A DNA stretch of 64,000 nt from Lactarius indigo (Eukaryota; Basidiomycota; Agaricomycetes; Russulales; Russulaceae): NCBI GenBank assembly GCA_025766275.1, contig JAFKAC010000021.1, forward strand, positions 682,001-746,000. The letters are read 5' to 3'. A program made the translations under genes and the position numbers. The first letter of the stretch is position 1; every line of letters begins with the position of its first letter. Under the pieces are notes generated by a model that worked only from the letters and a program-made list of their open reading frames with translations, made no database searches and was not told the origin of the DNA. Below, piece by piece: positions 11,681 to 22,948 of this stretch.

Positions 11681-14290
11681 ATGGCCAAGAGGGGCACAAA
11701 AGCTTCGCGCAAGTTCGCTGCGAGCGGTCAGCTCACTAAAAAGATCCAAGCGCGGAGAAAACACCAGCAAATCCAGAGGAAGAATCAGAAAAATACGGGC
11801 GCGAAGAGCAGACGTCGGGAACCCGCTCAGGCGGAGAGCGGAGGCAGTGAAAATGAGGAGCCTGCAAAGGCAAAAGAGAAAAAAACGAGGCACGTTGCGT
11901 TCCATACATACTCTCATTCGGCGAACTCATATCTCCCGTACTGGGATGTAGTCTCAAAGGTATGTCGGTAGACGACTTTTTGGGCGCGGACTTCATGGAA
12001 GAGGACGAGGACGAGGTGAGTGCCTACTCTACCCACCTCGAACCCGAACTTGACGCGTATTGAAGGCCGGAGAGCCTGACATCGGTGCTTCGGAGTCAGA
12101 GGACGATGGCGAAAGCGACGATGGCGACGACACCGACGATGAAGATGACGCATCTTTCGCGTCCGTAGACGAACTCGAAGGTGCTTCACTCTGTTGAATA
12201 TCTTGCTTTCACTTAGCGGTTGATCTACTGCAGACGATGGTGCCGCACACATGCTGGAGCTGTCTAAACTCTCTGAGAAGGATCCTGAGTTTTACAAGTA
12301 TCTTCAAGAACACGATCGCGAGCTTCTTGACTTTAACATGGGCGACGACGAAGACGATGTTAGTGACAATGCCGATGACGCTGCGGGACTTGAAGGCGAG
12401 CAACTCCCTAGCTTGACTGAGAAAATACTGCGATCTTGGCAAAAATCTCTTCTCGAGGTAGGTATTGCGTCCTCTAGACAAGTTTTCGACACATCGCGCT
12501 TTTTAGACACGGTCCCTACGGGCATTGCGCAAGCTTCTCATCGCATTCCGCTCTGCTGCACTCATGAACGAAGAAGATAAGGTCCTGGCATGGTCCATCG
12601 ACAGTCCCGCGGGTGCGCCTCCTGCAGACCGGTATTCAATGCCTATGACTGAACTCGCGAAATCCAGTATACGACAAACTCGTGAGAACGGCCTTACGAT
12701 ACACCCCTGTGGTCCTGGAACACCATGTCTCGTACAAATTGCTTCCAAATGGTCGATAGTACGTTCACATTCCGCACACTCATACCTTCTGATGACTTAC
12801 GCATCACCAAAGCAAAGCTCCTACACAAACGCGGAAACTTAAGACGTTGCAGAAGCTTATCATTTCGTTTTTCCACAATATCATCCACATCGTCTCACAG
12901 CTCTCTGACCCCGAACTGCTGAAGACGGCGGTCACAGAGAGCACGAAGATGATCCCATATGTAACAAGCAGTCGCAAGACTATCAAGCAATATCTCAAAG
13001 TTAGTCAGCCTATTGTCTTTGTTCACTCCTGCTTATCTGTACGTTAGGCGTGCTTGGGCTTATGGTCCACGGCGGACGATAGTGTCAGAATAGCTTCAAT
13101 CCTCGCCATCCGCAGACTCGCTTGTGCAGCCGACGAGTCCATCCTGGACCTTGTGCTAAAAGTCGGTATTCAATCAGAGGTCTAAGCGATGCCTGACCCT
13201 CGTTTACATTAGAACACTTACCAAATATTAGTTAAATCTTCGAAGAATACCAGTGCCCATTCCTTGCCGTCCATCACTTTCATGAAGAACTCCGCTTCAG
13301 AAATTTTTTGTCTCGATCATCAGGCCGCGTACCAGCACGCGTTCGGGTATATTCGACAATTGGCCATTCATCTTCGTAACAGTATGAAATTGAAAACGAA
13401 GGTAATTCGAATATTTATCATCTGCGCACCCCTTTTCATCTCGATTTTTTAGGACTCGTACAAGCAAGTCTATAATTGGCAATATATCCATGCTATCGAC
13501 TTTTGGTCACTGCTCCTCGGGCGGGCATGCGAAACCCAGGGACCTTCTGACGGTGTGAAGAACAGCGATCTGCAACCCCTCATTTACCCACTTGTACAGG
13601 TGGCTACGGGAGCTATCAAGTATTTCACAGTCATCTTCCCCAGACTCATGCACTCACGTGCGCATCCTCCATAGGCTCCTCCCACACCCCCGATCTTATC
13701 CCCTTCACTTGCATCTTGTCCGGTCATTAATCCACCTCACGAGACACACTCCCACATACATTCCCCTCGCGCCCCACCTTCTACCGATATTGACCGCAAC
13801 CCTGGCCTCCAAGTCCAAGGCATCAACCTTACGGCCCCTAGACTTCGAGACTACTCTCCGTGCTCCACAACAGTACTTGCACACGCACGTGTACGCAGAA
13901 GGTCTTGCGCAAGAAACTGTCTATCTGGCCGCAGAGTGGCTCTCTGTGCGCGTTGTCCATGGCAGCATTGCCTTCCCGGAACTTGTCGTTCCTATCGTCG
14001 CTTCCCTACGCCGTTCGCTGAAAGCCGGGAACGGCGGCCCCAAAGTGAGGGCTACCACAAAAGCACTCGTGGAACGCATCGAGGAAAGTACCCGTTGGAT
14101 ATCCGAGCGCCGCGCTGGGGTCGCTTTCGCGCCTGGACAGACCGCTACTGTCAATCTATGGGAGGCGGCCTTGCAGCTCGACGACGCGCCGCTCGTCAAG
14201 TACGTCCGCGTGCTGCGTAAGACCCGCGAAAGACAGCGTAAGCTTGTCGAAAAGGCGCGTGCATTTCCTCACATCGCCTTTTCGTTGTGA
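11681..14290 (+). CDS. NOC2: nucleolar complex protein 2 (pre-60S export factor)
   Basis: Noc2 pairs with Noc1 or Noc3 on pre-60S ribosomal particles in the nucleolus and nucleoplasm. The N-terminus is very basic (MAKRGTKASRKF, KKIQARRKHQQIQRKNQ), then GMSVDDFLGADFMEEDEDE, an acidic tract, and KLSEKDPEFYKYLQEHD. The core follows: LRALRKLLIAFRSAALMNE, SYKLLPNGR, TLQKLIISFFHNIIHIVSQL, SRKTIKQYLK, FMKNSASEIFCLD, AFGYIRQLAIHLRNSMK, YNWQYIHAIDFWSLLLG, PLIYPLVQVATGAIKLLPHP. The C-terminus has DAPLVKYVRVLRKTRERQRKLVEKA. There are about a dozen short introns. The first intron (11890-11951) needs a GC donor. The last join is uncertain: reading through ends at 14290, while a final intron would give KGENEVLEE and a stop near 14343. 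Start chosen as the first ATG with the basic family N-terminus. Confidence 0.92.
11890..11951 (+). other. probable GC-AG intron in NOC2
   Basis: Exon 1 ends AAAAAAACGAG and GCACGT follows. With the acceptor GATGTAG the join reads KKTSLKGMSVDDFLG in frame. No GT in the region gives the required phase-2 donor, and reading on leads to a stop after VSKVCR. Length 62 nt. Confidence 0.6.
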
Positions 14291-14343
14291 CTAAATTGTC
14301 CTACCTTAGGCACGCAAGGGCGAAAACGAGGTTCTCGAAGAGT

Positions 14344-16672
14344 GAGCACCCCGCGTCTCTTGGGTCCAAAAGTGGTGTACCCGGCCGTGGCAGCCAATAA
14401 GCTTTCTACGGCCCTTGGCCCTTGTCCCGGATATGGAGAATTGGAAGTGGTCCACTAACGTGATACTACCTAACCTCGTGTATCCTCATGAAACGAATTC
14501 TCTGATACGTCTGGACATGTGGTCGTAGACCTCGGGTAGGTAGACTCTATGTCTTTGACAAATTCTTGGCGCTTGAAGGTCTTGCTGGACCGTGCGTTTC
14601 CGTGCTTACCGGTCAAACACCTCAACGAAGGTCGCCCGCAGAGATGTTTATAACGTAGGTTTGTTACACCGAAAGTTACACCGAAAGTGATGCGTACGGT
14701 AGACCGTGACGTAGGCGCTTCTTCTGCCTGCGAGCCATGTGTTGCTAGTTCCTCCAGATCTTCTGTGTAGTTTTTGTCACGTAATGACGACACGAATTTT
14801 CTCGACGAGGACTGGCAAGGTGTAGGCTGTGATGTAGGCATCGACGGGCACTTTCCACCGCCACGCGCCCACTCGTTGTCTCGGTCACCTCTACCGACCG
14901 AAGGGTTCGTAACATTGTACCTGGGCATCTATGGCCCAACACCGGGAATAGTTCGGCGGCCTCATACCTTGACGTACAGCCGGTCCTCTTCGAGACGTCT
15001 GGGTCAATGCCTCAACTCGCGGATTATTTTTGCCGTGTGTGTTCTGCGAGGAGGGGCACGTTGCTTGCACGTGCGGCAGACAGGGTCGTCATCGGCTGGA
15101 GCGGTTTGCGGGTTGAAACGAAGTCTCAGAAGCAGGAGACACGCCAATGGTTGCCAGCATGTGCAACATACAAAGTTAGCGGCCTCGCACTACGCCCATC
15201 AGTCGTTCTATTCTACCGATCCTCTGTGAACCCAGAAGCCCTTAGGGCCGCGTAAGCCCCCTCAGTCAGAACACCTTTTGGGTGTTACCGCGCGTGTGTC
15301 CAAGCGGCGCGGAAGCAAAGTGTAGCGGCGGCCGCGGATACCTGCTCTGCTCCTATGGGTATGAGTTTGGCCGCGTTTGTGATGACAGGTTCCCTTGGGC
15401 TATCTCAGTGCGGTATATCGTAATACTACATCTCACGATCAACACCGTTCTCCTCTGAACCTAGGAAACAGGGTGGTACAAGGCGATCAAAGTTAATTCG
15501 AGCGCCCAAGCAGAAAAAAGGAGAAAACATCGACATTTCCTGAATACAGTAAGTCAGACACTCCGGGGTCATCTGTGTTGGTTCGGAACACTAAATACAA
15601 TGTCAATGTGAGCTGCACATCTCCAGGCACAAGGACGGAGCATCGAAGCCTCGCCCTTGCTTTTTTATCGCTGACAAACCGACATCACGAAAGCCTGAGC
15701 ACCACGAAAACGGGAAAAGGAAAATTCGCACACAAGCCGCGAGGATCCCTTTTTTCGTGAATAATACGCCGCCTTACACATACCATCACATCACACGCAA
15801 GAAGTTCGGCGGGCCTGAGTGCAGAGAGGCGTCGGATGACAAACGCGTGGACACTGGCTGTAGCTTCGCCAAGAGTTTATTGCGCATCCTCGACTCGGAG
15901 TCATTGCGCTCGGCTTATTTGGTTGTCTTATTTTCCAAAGTTTCGCGGTCATCGCGTTTCCCGCGCACACATACGTCGCGACGGGCGCTTCGTCTGAACT
16001 CCGTTTCGAACAGAAAGATGAGTGCCACAAGTCCCTATCTAACGTATGCAGGAAGTAGCTTACCGCACTTCTCGATCGGATGATTTTGGAAACCGGATGC
16101 AGTAAAACACATACTCTAAATAATTCCTTTTCTGGACATCGAGCTCTACGTCTGTCACTGTGGGCCCGGTGCACAACGCGCCAGGGTATGTATTGTATGT
16201 GAGAAGAAATTCGAATGGCTAGCCCGAGGTACTTCTGAGTGAAAGACATGTCAGAGGGACGATGGGTTTCGTGATGCATGATATGCGCTGCTCACCGCAT
16301 CTGCAACATGTGGCGCTTGCGGTCTGTCCATGGGGATGGAAGCACAGCACCATTTAGACATACTTAGACATACGACATACGCTCTGTCCTGTTCAAGACG
16401 ATTGGTAGTTGTTCTGGCACGGCAAACCCAGCAGCCTATGGGACTGCTATATTGGAAAAGGCCGTTTTTTATGGAAGAATACCACCGACTGCAACAATCT
16501 TCCAGGATTCATGCACTCTGCAATCAATCAACACTTCTTGTGTGGTTGTACGTACGTCTCCTAACGGCACCTGTATCTGCCAACAGGTTGCAGTGACAGA
16601 AACTATAACCGTTTTGTAAAAGTCACATCCTTGCGGCGTAGTCTATCGTTCGTTGCAATAGCTGTCTTGTCA
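14344..16672. other. gene-poor stretch after NOC2
   Basis: 2.3 kb without a recognised gene. The longest ATG-initiated frames are 14470-14928 (minus, 152 codons, contains a repeated TFGVTFGV from a 12-bp tandem duplication GTTACACCGAAA at about 14665-14688) and 15007-15255 (plus, 82 codons, MPQLADYFCRVCSARRG). Neither resembles a family. A short repeat of AGACATAC occurs at about 16354-16375. Multi-exon genes with small exons could be missed here. Confidence 0.5.
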
Positions 16673-17050
16673 CTACCATACACCGAAAAAGATTTTCCAC
16701 CAAGGTCGTCCAATTCCTTTAAGAGTCTTCTCATAACCCTCCTTTAGCCGGACGTAGTGTAGCGGCATTGATGTGGGTTGCAGGACTGTTTGCGGAATTG
16801 GGACCTAAAATTTTCCAGAAGGTTTTTTTTTACACGCGCGAAATCATCAAAGACCACTAACTCGACGTGAGACCTGGTTCTTTTGAAGTGCGTTTGTTGC
16901 AGCCACGGCGTTTTCGGTCAATGCAGGATGGTCCGCCAGGGCGGAAAGGAATGCCTTCAACTGAAGGTTCGGACGGAGCGGGTCTGCTGGCCAGTCTGCG
17001 GCGATATGCCGAAGGCGCTGTTGTGCATGCCTGAGGTGGCTTGTCGACAT
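16673..17050 (-). CDS. CBP6/UQCC2-like mitochondrial complex III assembly factor
   Basis: Small two-exon gene, 102 residues. Exon 1 (16874-17050) starts MSTSHLRHAQQRLRHIAADW, continues with PADPLRPNLQLKAFLSALAD and ends NALQKNQ. A 69-nt intron (16805-16873, GTCTCA...TTTTAG) joins in phase 0 to exon 2, which reads TSMPLHYVRLKEGYEKTL then KGIGRPWWKIFFGVW and stops at 16673-16675. The WPxDPLRPN motif and the terminal GRPWWKIFFG are what I recall of basidiomycete proteins assigned to the CBP6/UQCC2 family, which helps cytochrome b translation and assembly. The family name is inference; that this is a real gene is strongly suggested by the clean splice and the conserved-looking tail. It sits alone on the minus strand in a gene-poor area. 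Confidence 0.7.
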
Positions 17051-18710
17051 CGTCGTCGTATCGAAACTAGCCTCGGTCCGGCCAGTGACACCCCCGCGTC
17101 CACGTGGTCAAGCGCGTTCCGACGGGATTGATTGGCTTGGGCTTCCGACTTGTCTGTCGACTTGTCGCTCCAACTGGGCAAGGTCAGTAGAACATGGAAA
17201 CCTGTCTCAGAATCGCAGCTCCAACTGAAGTCGTTAATGCAAGCTATGGGGGGTTTCACTTCCGATTCCTACTCTCACGTATGGCATATTTACTCCAGGT
17301 GACTTCGATGCAACCCCACAAGTCTGCGTCACGGCAGCGGCGAACCTTGTACCACACCGCGGCTTCGTGTCCTCCTGGGATATATGGTTGTGCACCTGTG
17401 ATCCGACATGCCGGGACGCTGACTTCTGTGTCCGGAGGCGTCCTCGTTATGAACGCATGTTGGTGACCTCGGCTCATCTCAGTATCCTCTCGTATCTCTA
17501 GCCTTCCGTGAGTAATTGTCGGCTCTGCTCGCCATTTGCGTTGGCCCTCCCCCAGAACGTGGGCACGAATTGGTGGTTCTCCTTTACATCATATTTATGT
17601 TTCGGTGGGTTAGGGTCATTGTTTATCACGGTACTGTATCCGCGTGCTCAGGGTTCAGGAAAATGCCTCATCAATGCGACTTGGACGGGTTCTATGTTCC
17701 ATACAGCTTCTTCATCAAGAAGGCCGTTATTTGCTAACGACCCAAGGGTCATCAGGAATGGACGGCGGTCATATCGGGCACGCCCACGATTATCTCTTTC
17801 CTCGCTCAGTCGGTCCCGCATCACGTCTACTTCTGAAAACGAGGTCCTCGTCCTAGTCAGTCCCACATCATGTGGCGCTCTCCTTTGCTTCCGGGAATCC
17901 TACATCGGGTTGCATGGTGCCGCCTTACTTTTTCATCGACTCGCTTTGCTCTGAAACTCCGCTACGCATCTCGCTTCTCTATCTTGACGTAACTATCCTA
18001 ACCAATCCTCGGGTTCGTCGTGTCTTCTATAGTCTGCTTCAAGTCTTTCTGCTCATTCATGGAACGAGGTGGTGTTGTCCATGCAGCTTGTTGCCCCTCG
18101 AGGGTCGATTTGAGCCCTGAAACTCTTCGTGATCGATATAACTGTAAACAGTCAGGTCGTCTACTCGGTTTCCCCCCCTCCACTGACCCATCGCCGTGGA
18201 AGCGTCTCATCCCGGGGTTTCTGCCAAAATAGTTGTAGTCGATAACACCGTCACTGGCTTCAGCGCCCATGGTCGGATATAGCATCACCTGACCGAACGC
18301 CGTGGGAGCTCATACACTGTATTGCGAGGATTATCTGATCATCTGCTGAATAGTAATCGTTATTCCCCCTTGACTGTTGTTTGGGGGTATTTGCTCGTTT
18401 TAGACGCTCATACCGCGCCTCTGCAAACGATAGTCACTGCGCACACTTGCAGCCAACCGCCGGTGAAAGGAGGGGGTCGCGCGCGACGTTGTCATGTAAA
18501 TATGTCGTCAGTGTGTTGACTTACTGTACCGTTGCGAGGCACGGCGGGGGTGCTGCGGGAATTACAAATGATCACTGACACGAACGCGGCGGGACGGGGA
18601 CAGTGTGGCCGTGCGGCTGTGCAGTCGCACGGCGCACGGCCGACTCGGAAACAACACCTTTCTTGTTCGTGCTTCCACTCCGCCAGAGTCCTCGTGAAGC
18701 GTCGCGCAGA
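17051..18710. other. gene-poor stretch before the HSPA12-like gene
   Basis: No gene is identified with confidence. A minus frame at 17256-17477 (73 codons) has a protein-like segment SRGHQHAFITRTPPDTEVSV with four cysteines but no known match. Plus frames across 17508-17954 look hydrophobic (NWWFSFTSYLCFGGLGSLF) but lack a start or splice context. The 3' part contains the promoter of the next gene. Confidence 0.45.
17648..18285 (-). CDS. possible hypothetical gene or fragment
   Basis: An ATG at 18285 opens 95 codons (MLYPTMGAEASDGVIDYNYF, ending at 17998). A second frame at 17648-17866 reads like real protein (EVDVMRDRLSEERDNRGR, LANNGLLDEEAVWNIEPVQV). A phase-consistent intron joining them was not found, so they may be two chance frames, pieces of a broken gene, or exons joined through an exon I did not recognise. 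No family match. Confidence 0.2.
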
Positions 18711-21700
18711 ATGTCATGCTGTGGTTCAGCTCGGACACATGAGGGGAACAGCAGGAGTGTGCCAACAGGTGGCACTCTCCAACCGTTTCCCATTTCTCAC
18801 CAGCCAGCTGCCCACCCGGGGATTAACCCCTTCCTCGAAAAATCATCCTTCCACCCCCCCAGCATCTCATCCCCTCCACCAGTACACGCGCTCTCGCAGT
18901 TTGGTGGGACTCAATCCCCGCCTCCTCCGTCGTCCACGACGCATGGCTCCCTCGCGCCTTCCCCCCCTCCCCAGAGCCCTCAAGTGAATATGTTCCACGG
19001 TAGCTCGTCAGCTGATCTTTCTAATTCCTTGAGCCCGTTACGACGACCTAGCCCTTCTTACCCTGCCGCTGGGAATCCAAACCTGCTCTCCACGTATCGA
19101 CCTTCTATTGCCATTCCTGCGCCGTCGGTAGCCACCACAGATGAAGGAAAGATGTCGGTTTCTATTGACTTTGGTAAGCTCCGTACTACTACTACGTTGA
19201 GCTTTGGATTAACGGTTATGGTCTAGGGACTACTTTCTCTGGTGTGGTGAGTATATCTCTCCACTAGCGTAACCCATGGGACGTCGAACCATCATGTGTG
19301 TCGCAGGCGTATGGCTCATCGCGCATTGCTGCTGGAAAAGTACAACAAATTCTACATTGGCCAGGGGCAATGGAGACTTTTAGGAAAGTTCCGACTTGTC
19401 TGCTGTACGACGAGCGCGGACAAGTCCTCGCCTGGGGCCTGGAGGCGAAAAACGCCAACCCGGTGCCCGGATCAATCAAGTGTGAATGGTACGACATTGT
19501 AACGGCAACTATTCCAGTTTCAAAAGTCACCAGCGTTACACCCCCAACAGGTTCAAACTATTCCTCGAGCCTCATGCACTTCGAGATCAGAACACGGTCG
19601 ACCCGCGATTACCTCCTTTACCAGTAAGGAAACCGGTGCCGACGATCGTATGAGCTAACGCCTCTTTCCCCAGCCTGGAAAGAAGCCCATCCATCTCATC
19701 GTGGACTTCTTGTATTGCATGTGGGAATACGCAAAAGAACAGATAACCCGCGAGATCGGCGCGGTCGCGGACCTTGGTGAGAGATAATACCCTCTGTTTC
19801 CTTCTGTGCGTACTTCCCTCTGGGGTCTAATTGTAGATTCCGCCGATGTTTGGTTGACGGTTCCTGCTGCTTGGGACGCAAGGGGGTGTGAATTGATGCG
19901 CGAGGCGGCGATTACCGCTGGCCTTGTCCAGTCAGTGGGAGCACGAGACCGCGACTGGCGAGATCGCCTCCACATCATCACGTACGCTTCTTTCTACCCG
20001 CGCCTCTACTCCATTTAATATCATTGGGGTTCTTGTCATTCAGTGAACCCGAGGCAGCGGCCGTGCATTGTGCGCACCTGACCGACCTTCACAAACTGAA
20101 GCCCAGTCAGATATTCATGATTTGTGATGCTGGAGGTGGCACAGTCGTATGTATTGTATTTCACAACTATTTTTGGGACCCACTCGCCTCATGCTGCTGC
20201 GGTAACACCACAGGACCTGGCTGTGTATCAAATCCTAGGTCAGCTGGCCACTCTCGAGATAGCGGAGATGTGCGCCCGTTCAGGGGCCAATTGTGGCTCC
20301 CTATTCCTGGATTTGCGCTTTCGCGAACTCGTGCGGACATTGCTCGCCGACCATCCTGCTCATCTTGATGCCGCGAGCTTGGCATATTTCATGCATTCTT
20401 TCAGCGAAACAGAGAAGATTACGTACAGGGGTGAGGTTGATGATGGTACGAGGAACACACACTTTTCTTTGCCCTCATGCTCTCGCTGAACTTCGACAGG
20501 TTCTATGTTCAACTTCACGTGCTTCAATGTGGAAGACCCGCATGACCCCCAAGTTGGCTTGTTCAATGGGGAACTTTCCATTCCTGGCAACCTCTTACGC
20601 CGGGAAGTATTCGACCCTGTTGTGAACCAGGTGCGGTAACTCTTACGATTTCTTTTTTGGCTACGAGTGCCATTACGTGTTACACTGACGTCTACTATTT
20701 GCAGGCACTAGAACTCATAGAAGAACAAATGAAGAAGGTCAATCAACGAATTGATGCCCTCCTTCTCGTGGGAGGCTTTTCCGGGAGCACGTACTTATTC
20801 AAGCGAGTCCAGGTCAGTAGCTTCCACGCACGTTTCGTACCTGCTCGGAGAAGATCTTCTTTTGAATATCTTTTTTTTGGCTCCCAGGAACGGTTCGGCG
20901 GACGAGTAAAGGTCATCGCGCGCCCCTCGGATGCCGATACGGCTACGGGCCGTGGTGCGGCACAATATGGCCTGGCGCGTCGTCCTCTCGTATCTTCGGT
21001 GGTTGCGCCTCGGTCCTACATGATGAAGGTACGCCACTTGACATGCCTACGTATTCAACCTGACCCCATGTCATATCATTCAGGTTAAATTACCCGCGGA
21101 ACCGGAAGACTTCATGAAGCGTCCAGCTTATGTCTCTCAGAATAACGCGGGAGTTTCCATTTGCGAGAACAGGTAAACGATTTGTTCGTGTTTCCAATTC
21201 TCCTGTGAGAGAACCGACGTCCTGTTGCACAGGCTGCAGTACTTGGTGGCGAAGGGCGCTATTCTACGCAAAGGGTTCGTATGCTTCGTTTTTCAAGCCA
21301 GTTCTTTTGATGGCTGAGTTCATCGTCTAGTCAAAAGATCAAGACCAAGTTCTGGTGAGTGTGAACACATGTACAACTGGGAACATTAGAAATGACCATC
21401 TCGAAAGTAAATACTCACAAACCCCACACGGTAGGCGACCAAGGCGTTTTCAGTCCTTTTTTTTTTTTTAGCTCACGTTAGTCCGTACAGACCGCGTATT
21501 TGTTGCAACGATGTATACGTCAGACGCTGACAAGATCATGCGATACACGGATGAAGTGAGTCTAGAGCGTAGAAGAGTGATTGCATGTCCGACGATAACT
21601 TCTCTAGGGCGAGACACTTGAACTGTGTAAGTGGACCGTAGACATCGGTTCACTGCCATCATTTCAAGAAAACGCCAGCATGCCTACCCAGAACGGATTT

Positions 21701-21859
21701 TATACAGGTACGTAGCAATATATTTGTAGTGACGGATGGAATGGACTCTGTTGCGCAGATTTTGAACTCGGACTCGAACTGGACGGGGCAGAGGTCCGCG
21801 GGATCTTGCTATACGAAGAACGTGAATGGGGCCGGGTGGTATTTGATATGTTGTCTTGA
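18711..21859 (+). CDS. HSPA12-like divergent Hsp70 family ATPase
   Basis: Hsp70/actin-fold protein of the type expanded in Agaricomycetes; role unknown. Starts MSCCGSARTHEG followed by ~130 residues rich in Pro and Ser (FHPPSISSPPPVHA). Then MSVSIDFG|TTFSGV|AYGSSRIAAGK, the phosphate-1 loop, built across a 20-nt microexon (19227-19246). Further motifs: VWLTVPAAWDARGCELMREA, EPEAAAVHCA, CDAGGGTVDLAVYQILG (phosphate-2), SGANCGSLFLDLRFRELV, LLLVGGFSGSTYLFKRVQ (adenosine loop), ARPSDADTATGRGAAQYGLA. It ends EVRGILLYEEREWGRVVFDM-LS. No Hsp70 substrate-binding domain or KDEL follows. Paired cysteines at 3-4 suggest palmitoylation; Gly2 needed for myristoylation is Ser. The splice at 21280-21470 is ambiguous (see findings). 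The start is the first ATG in an open frame. Confidence 0.85.
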
Positions 21860-21919
21860 TGACCGCTCTTTCTCGGTTGGGTTTAATTGGTTGCTTTGTC
21901 GGTAGCGACGCATTTTATT

Positions 21920-21952
21920 ATCGTCATTGTCATCATCGTCATCGTCATCATC
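21920..21952. repeat. ATC/GTC microsatellite
   Basis: Imperfect trinucleotide run (ATCGTCATTGTCATCATCGT and onward) 61 bp downstream of the HSPA12-like stop. Non-coding in any gene I call. Confidence 0.8.
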
Positions 21953-22892
21953 TTTCATCTGGTCTCAGGCCCGAGTGAGCGAGCGATCAGACCATCAAGA
22001 TAGCAGCTCGGGATCTGCCGGCTGACCCTGAAGCGGACATAGGAGGCGGAGCAGGGGTGGGGTGGTGGAAAAATGCGTGTCCCTTTCCCTTCGCGTTCCG
22101 TGGTCCTATGTGACACAGGGACAACTGTCTTCAGTAGGTCAGGGCTGTGCCGAGTCCATGTCATACAGCAGCCAAGTGAGGTGCCGTGTGGCGCCGCCAT
22201 GGATTGATGATGCACTGGAGCAATTTTTTTTTTCCTCAGGTCCCGCGGATCGGTGCGTGTATGCGTTTGTGTGGGGTTTTCGTACTCCGGAATCTGGTGG
22301 ACCTTGGAGACACTCAAGGCGGGCGATCGCGGGTGTCTTATCGGATTGGTTCGCACAGGGGTCAAGTCACAGGCGAAGGCGCGGGCGGCGGCTGCGGAAG
22401 GCGTGTAGTGCCCAATGGACAATACTGTGCCACGGTGTACCGGTGCCCCAAGTCCACCAACTAACTGACTAACTGGCACTTTTGGTGGACACACGTGTAC
22501 TTGGAACCGGCATCTACAAGGCACACATAAGTGAGTTGTTGATCTGCCAGCCAGAGACCGGCGAAAGGGAAGAGGCGGTCGGGTGATTCGGGTTAGCAAC
22601 AGATGAGCAACGGTAAGCACGGATGGCAGGCGACCATGGACCGGAAAAACGGACTCGGATGGAAGCGTAGCCGCAGATGCCCGAAGGAGGACAAGATTTG
22701 GCTACCCGATTGCGACTGTTGACCAAGAAGCGGACGCCGTGCAACTGGAGACATGGAACGCGCTCTGTTTCTTGGCTCAAAACTGCAGATTGCCGCAATT
22801 GATCGGGGGCCACATCCGACTAGTGATGCACGAGTTAACGCCCCCACTCACCTCACCCAGGAAAAAAAAATATAACTACAATATCAAAATTC
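21953..22892. other. intergenic before ALO1
   Basis: A minus frame spans 21955-22620 (221 codons) and overlaps plus frames; the composition is low-complexity and unlike a known family, so it is not called. A short CTAACTGACTAACTGG repeat is at about 22460-22475. The 3' end is A-rich and holds the ALO1 promoter. Confidence 0.5.
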
Positions 22893-22898
22893 TATAAA
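22893..22898 (+). promoter_or_regulatory. TATA box of ALO1
   Basis: TATAAA, 51 bp before the ATG at 22949, within an A/T-rich stretch (AAAATATAACTACAATATC) that stands out from its surroundings. Confidence 0.5.
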
Positions 22899-22948
22899 GT
22901 CCACCGTCTTTGCGCTCCAATGTCCTGCAACATCTTCACCTTTTCCCC

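Noticed and set aside
21955..22620. 221-codon minus frame between the HSPA12-like gene and ALO1
   Set aside because: Low-complexity composition, no recognised domain and overlapping open frames on the other strand; not convincing as a gene.
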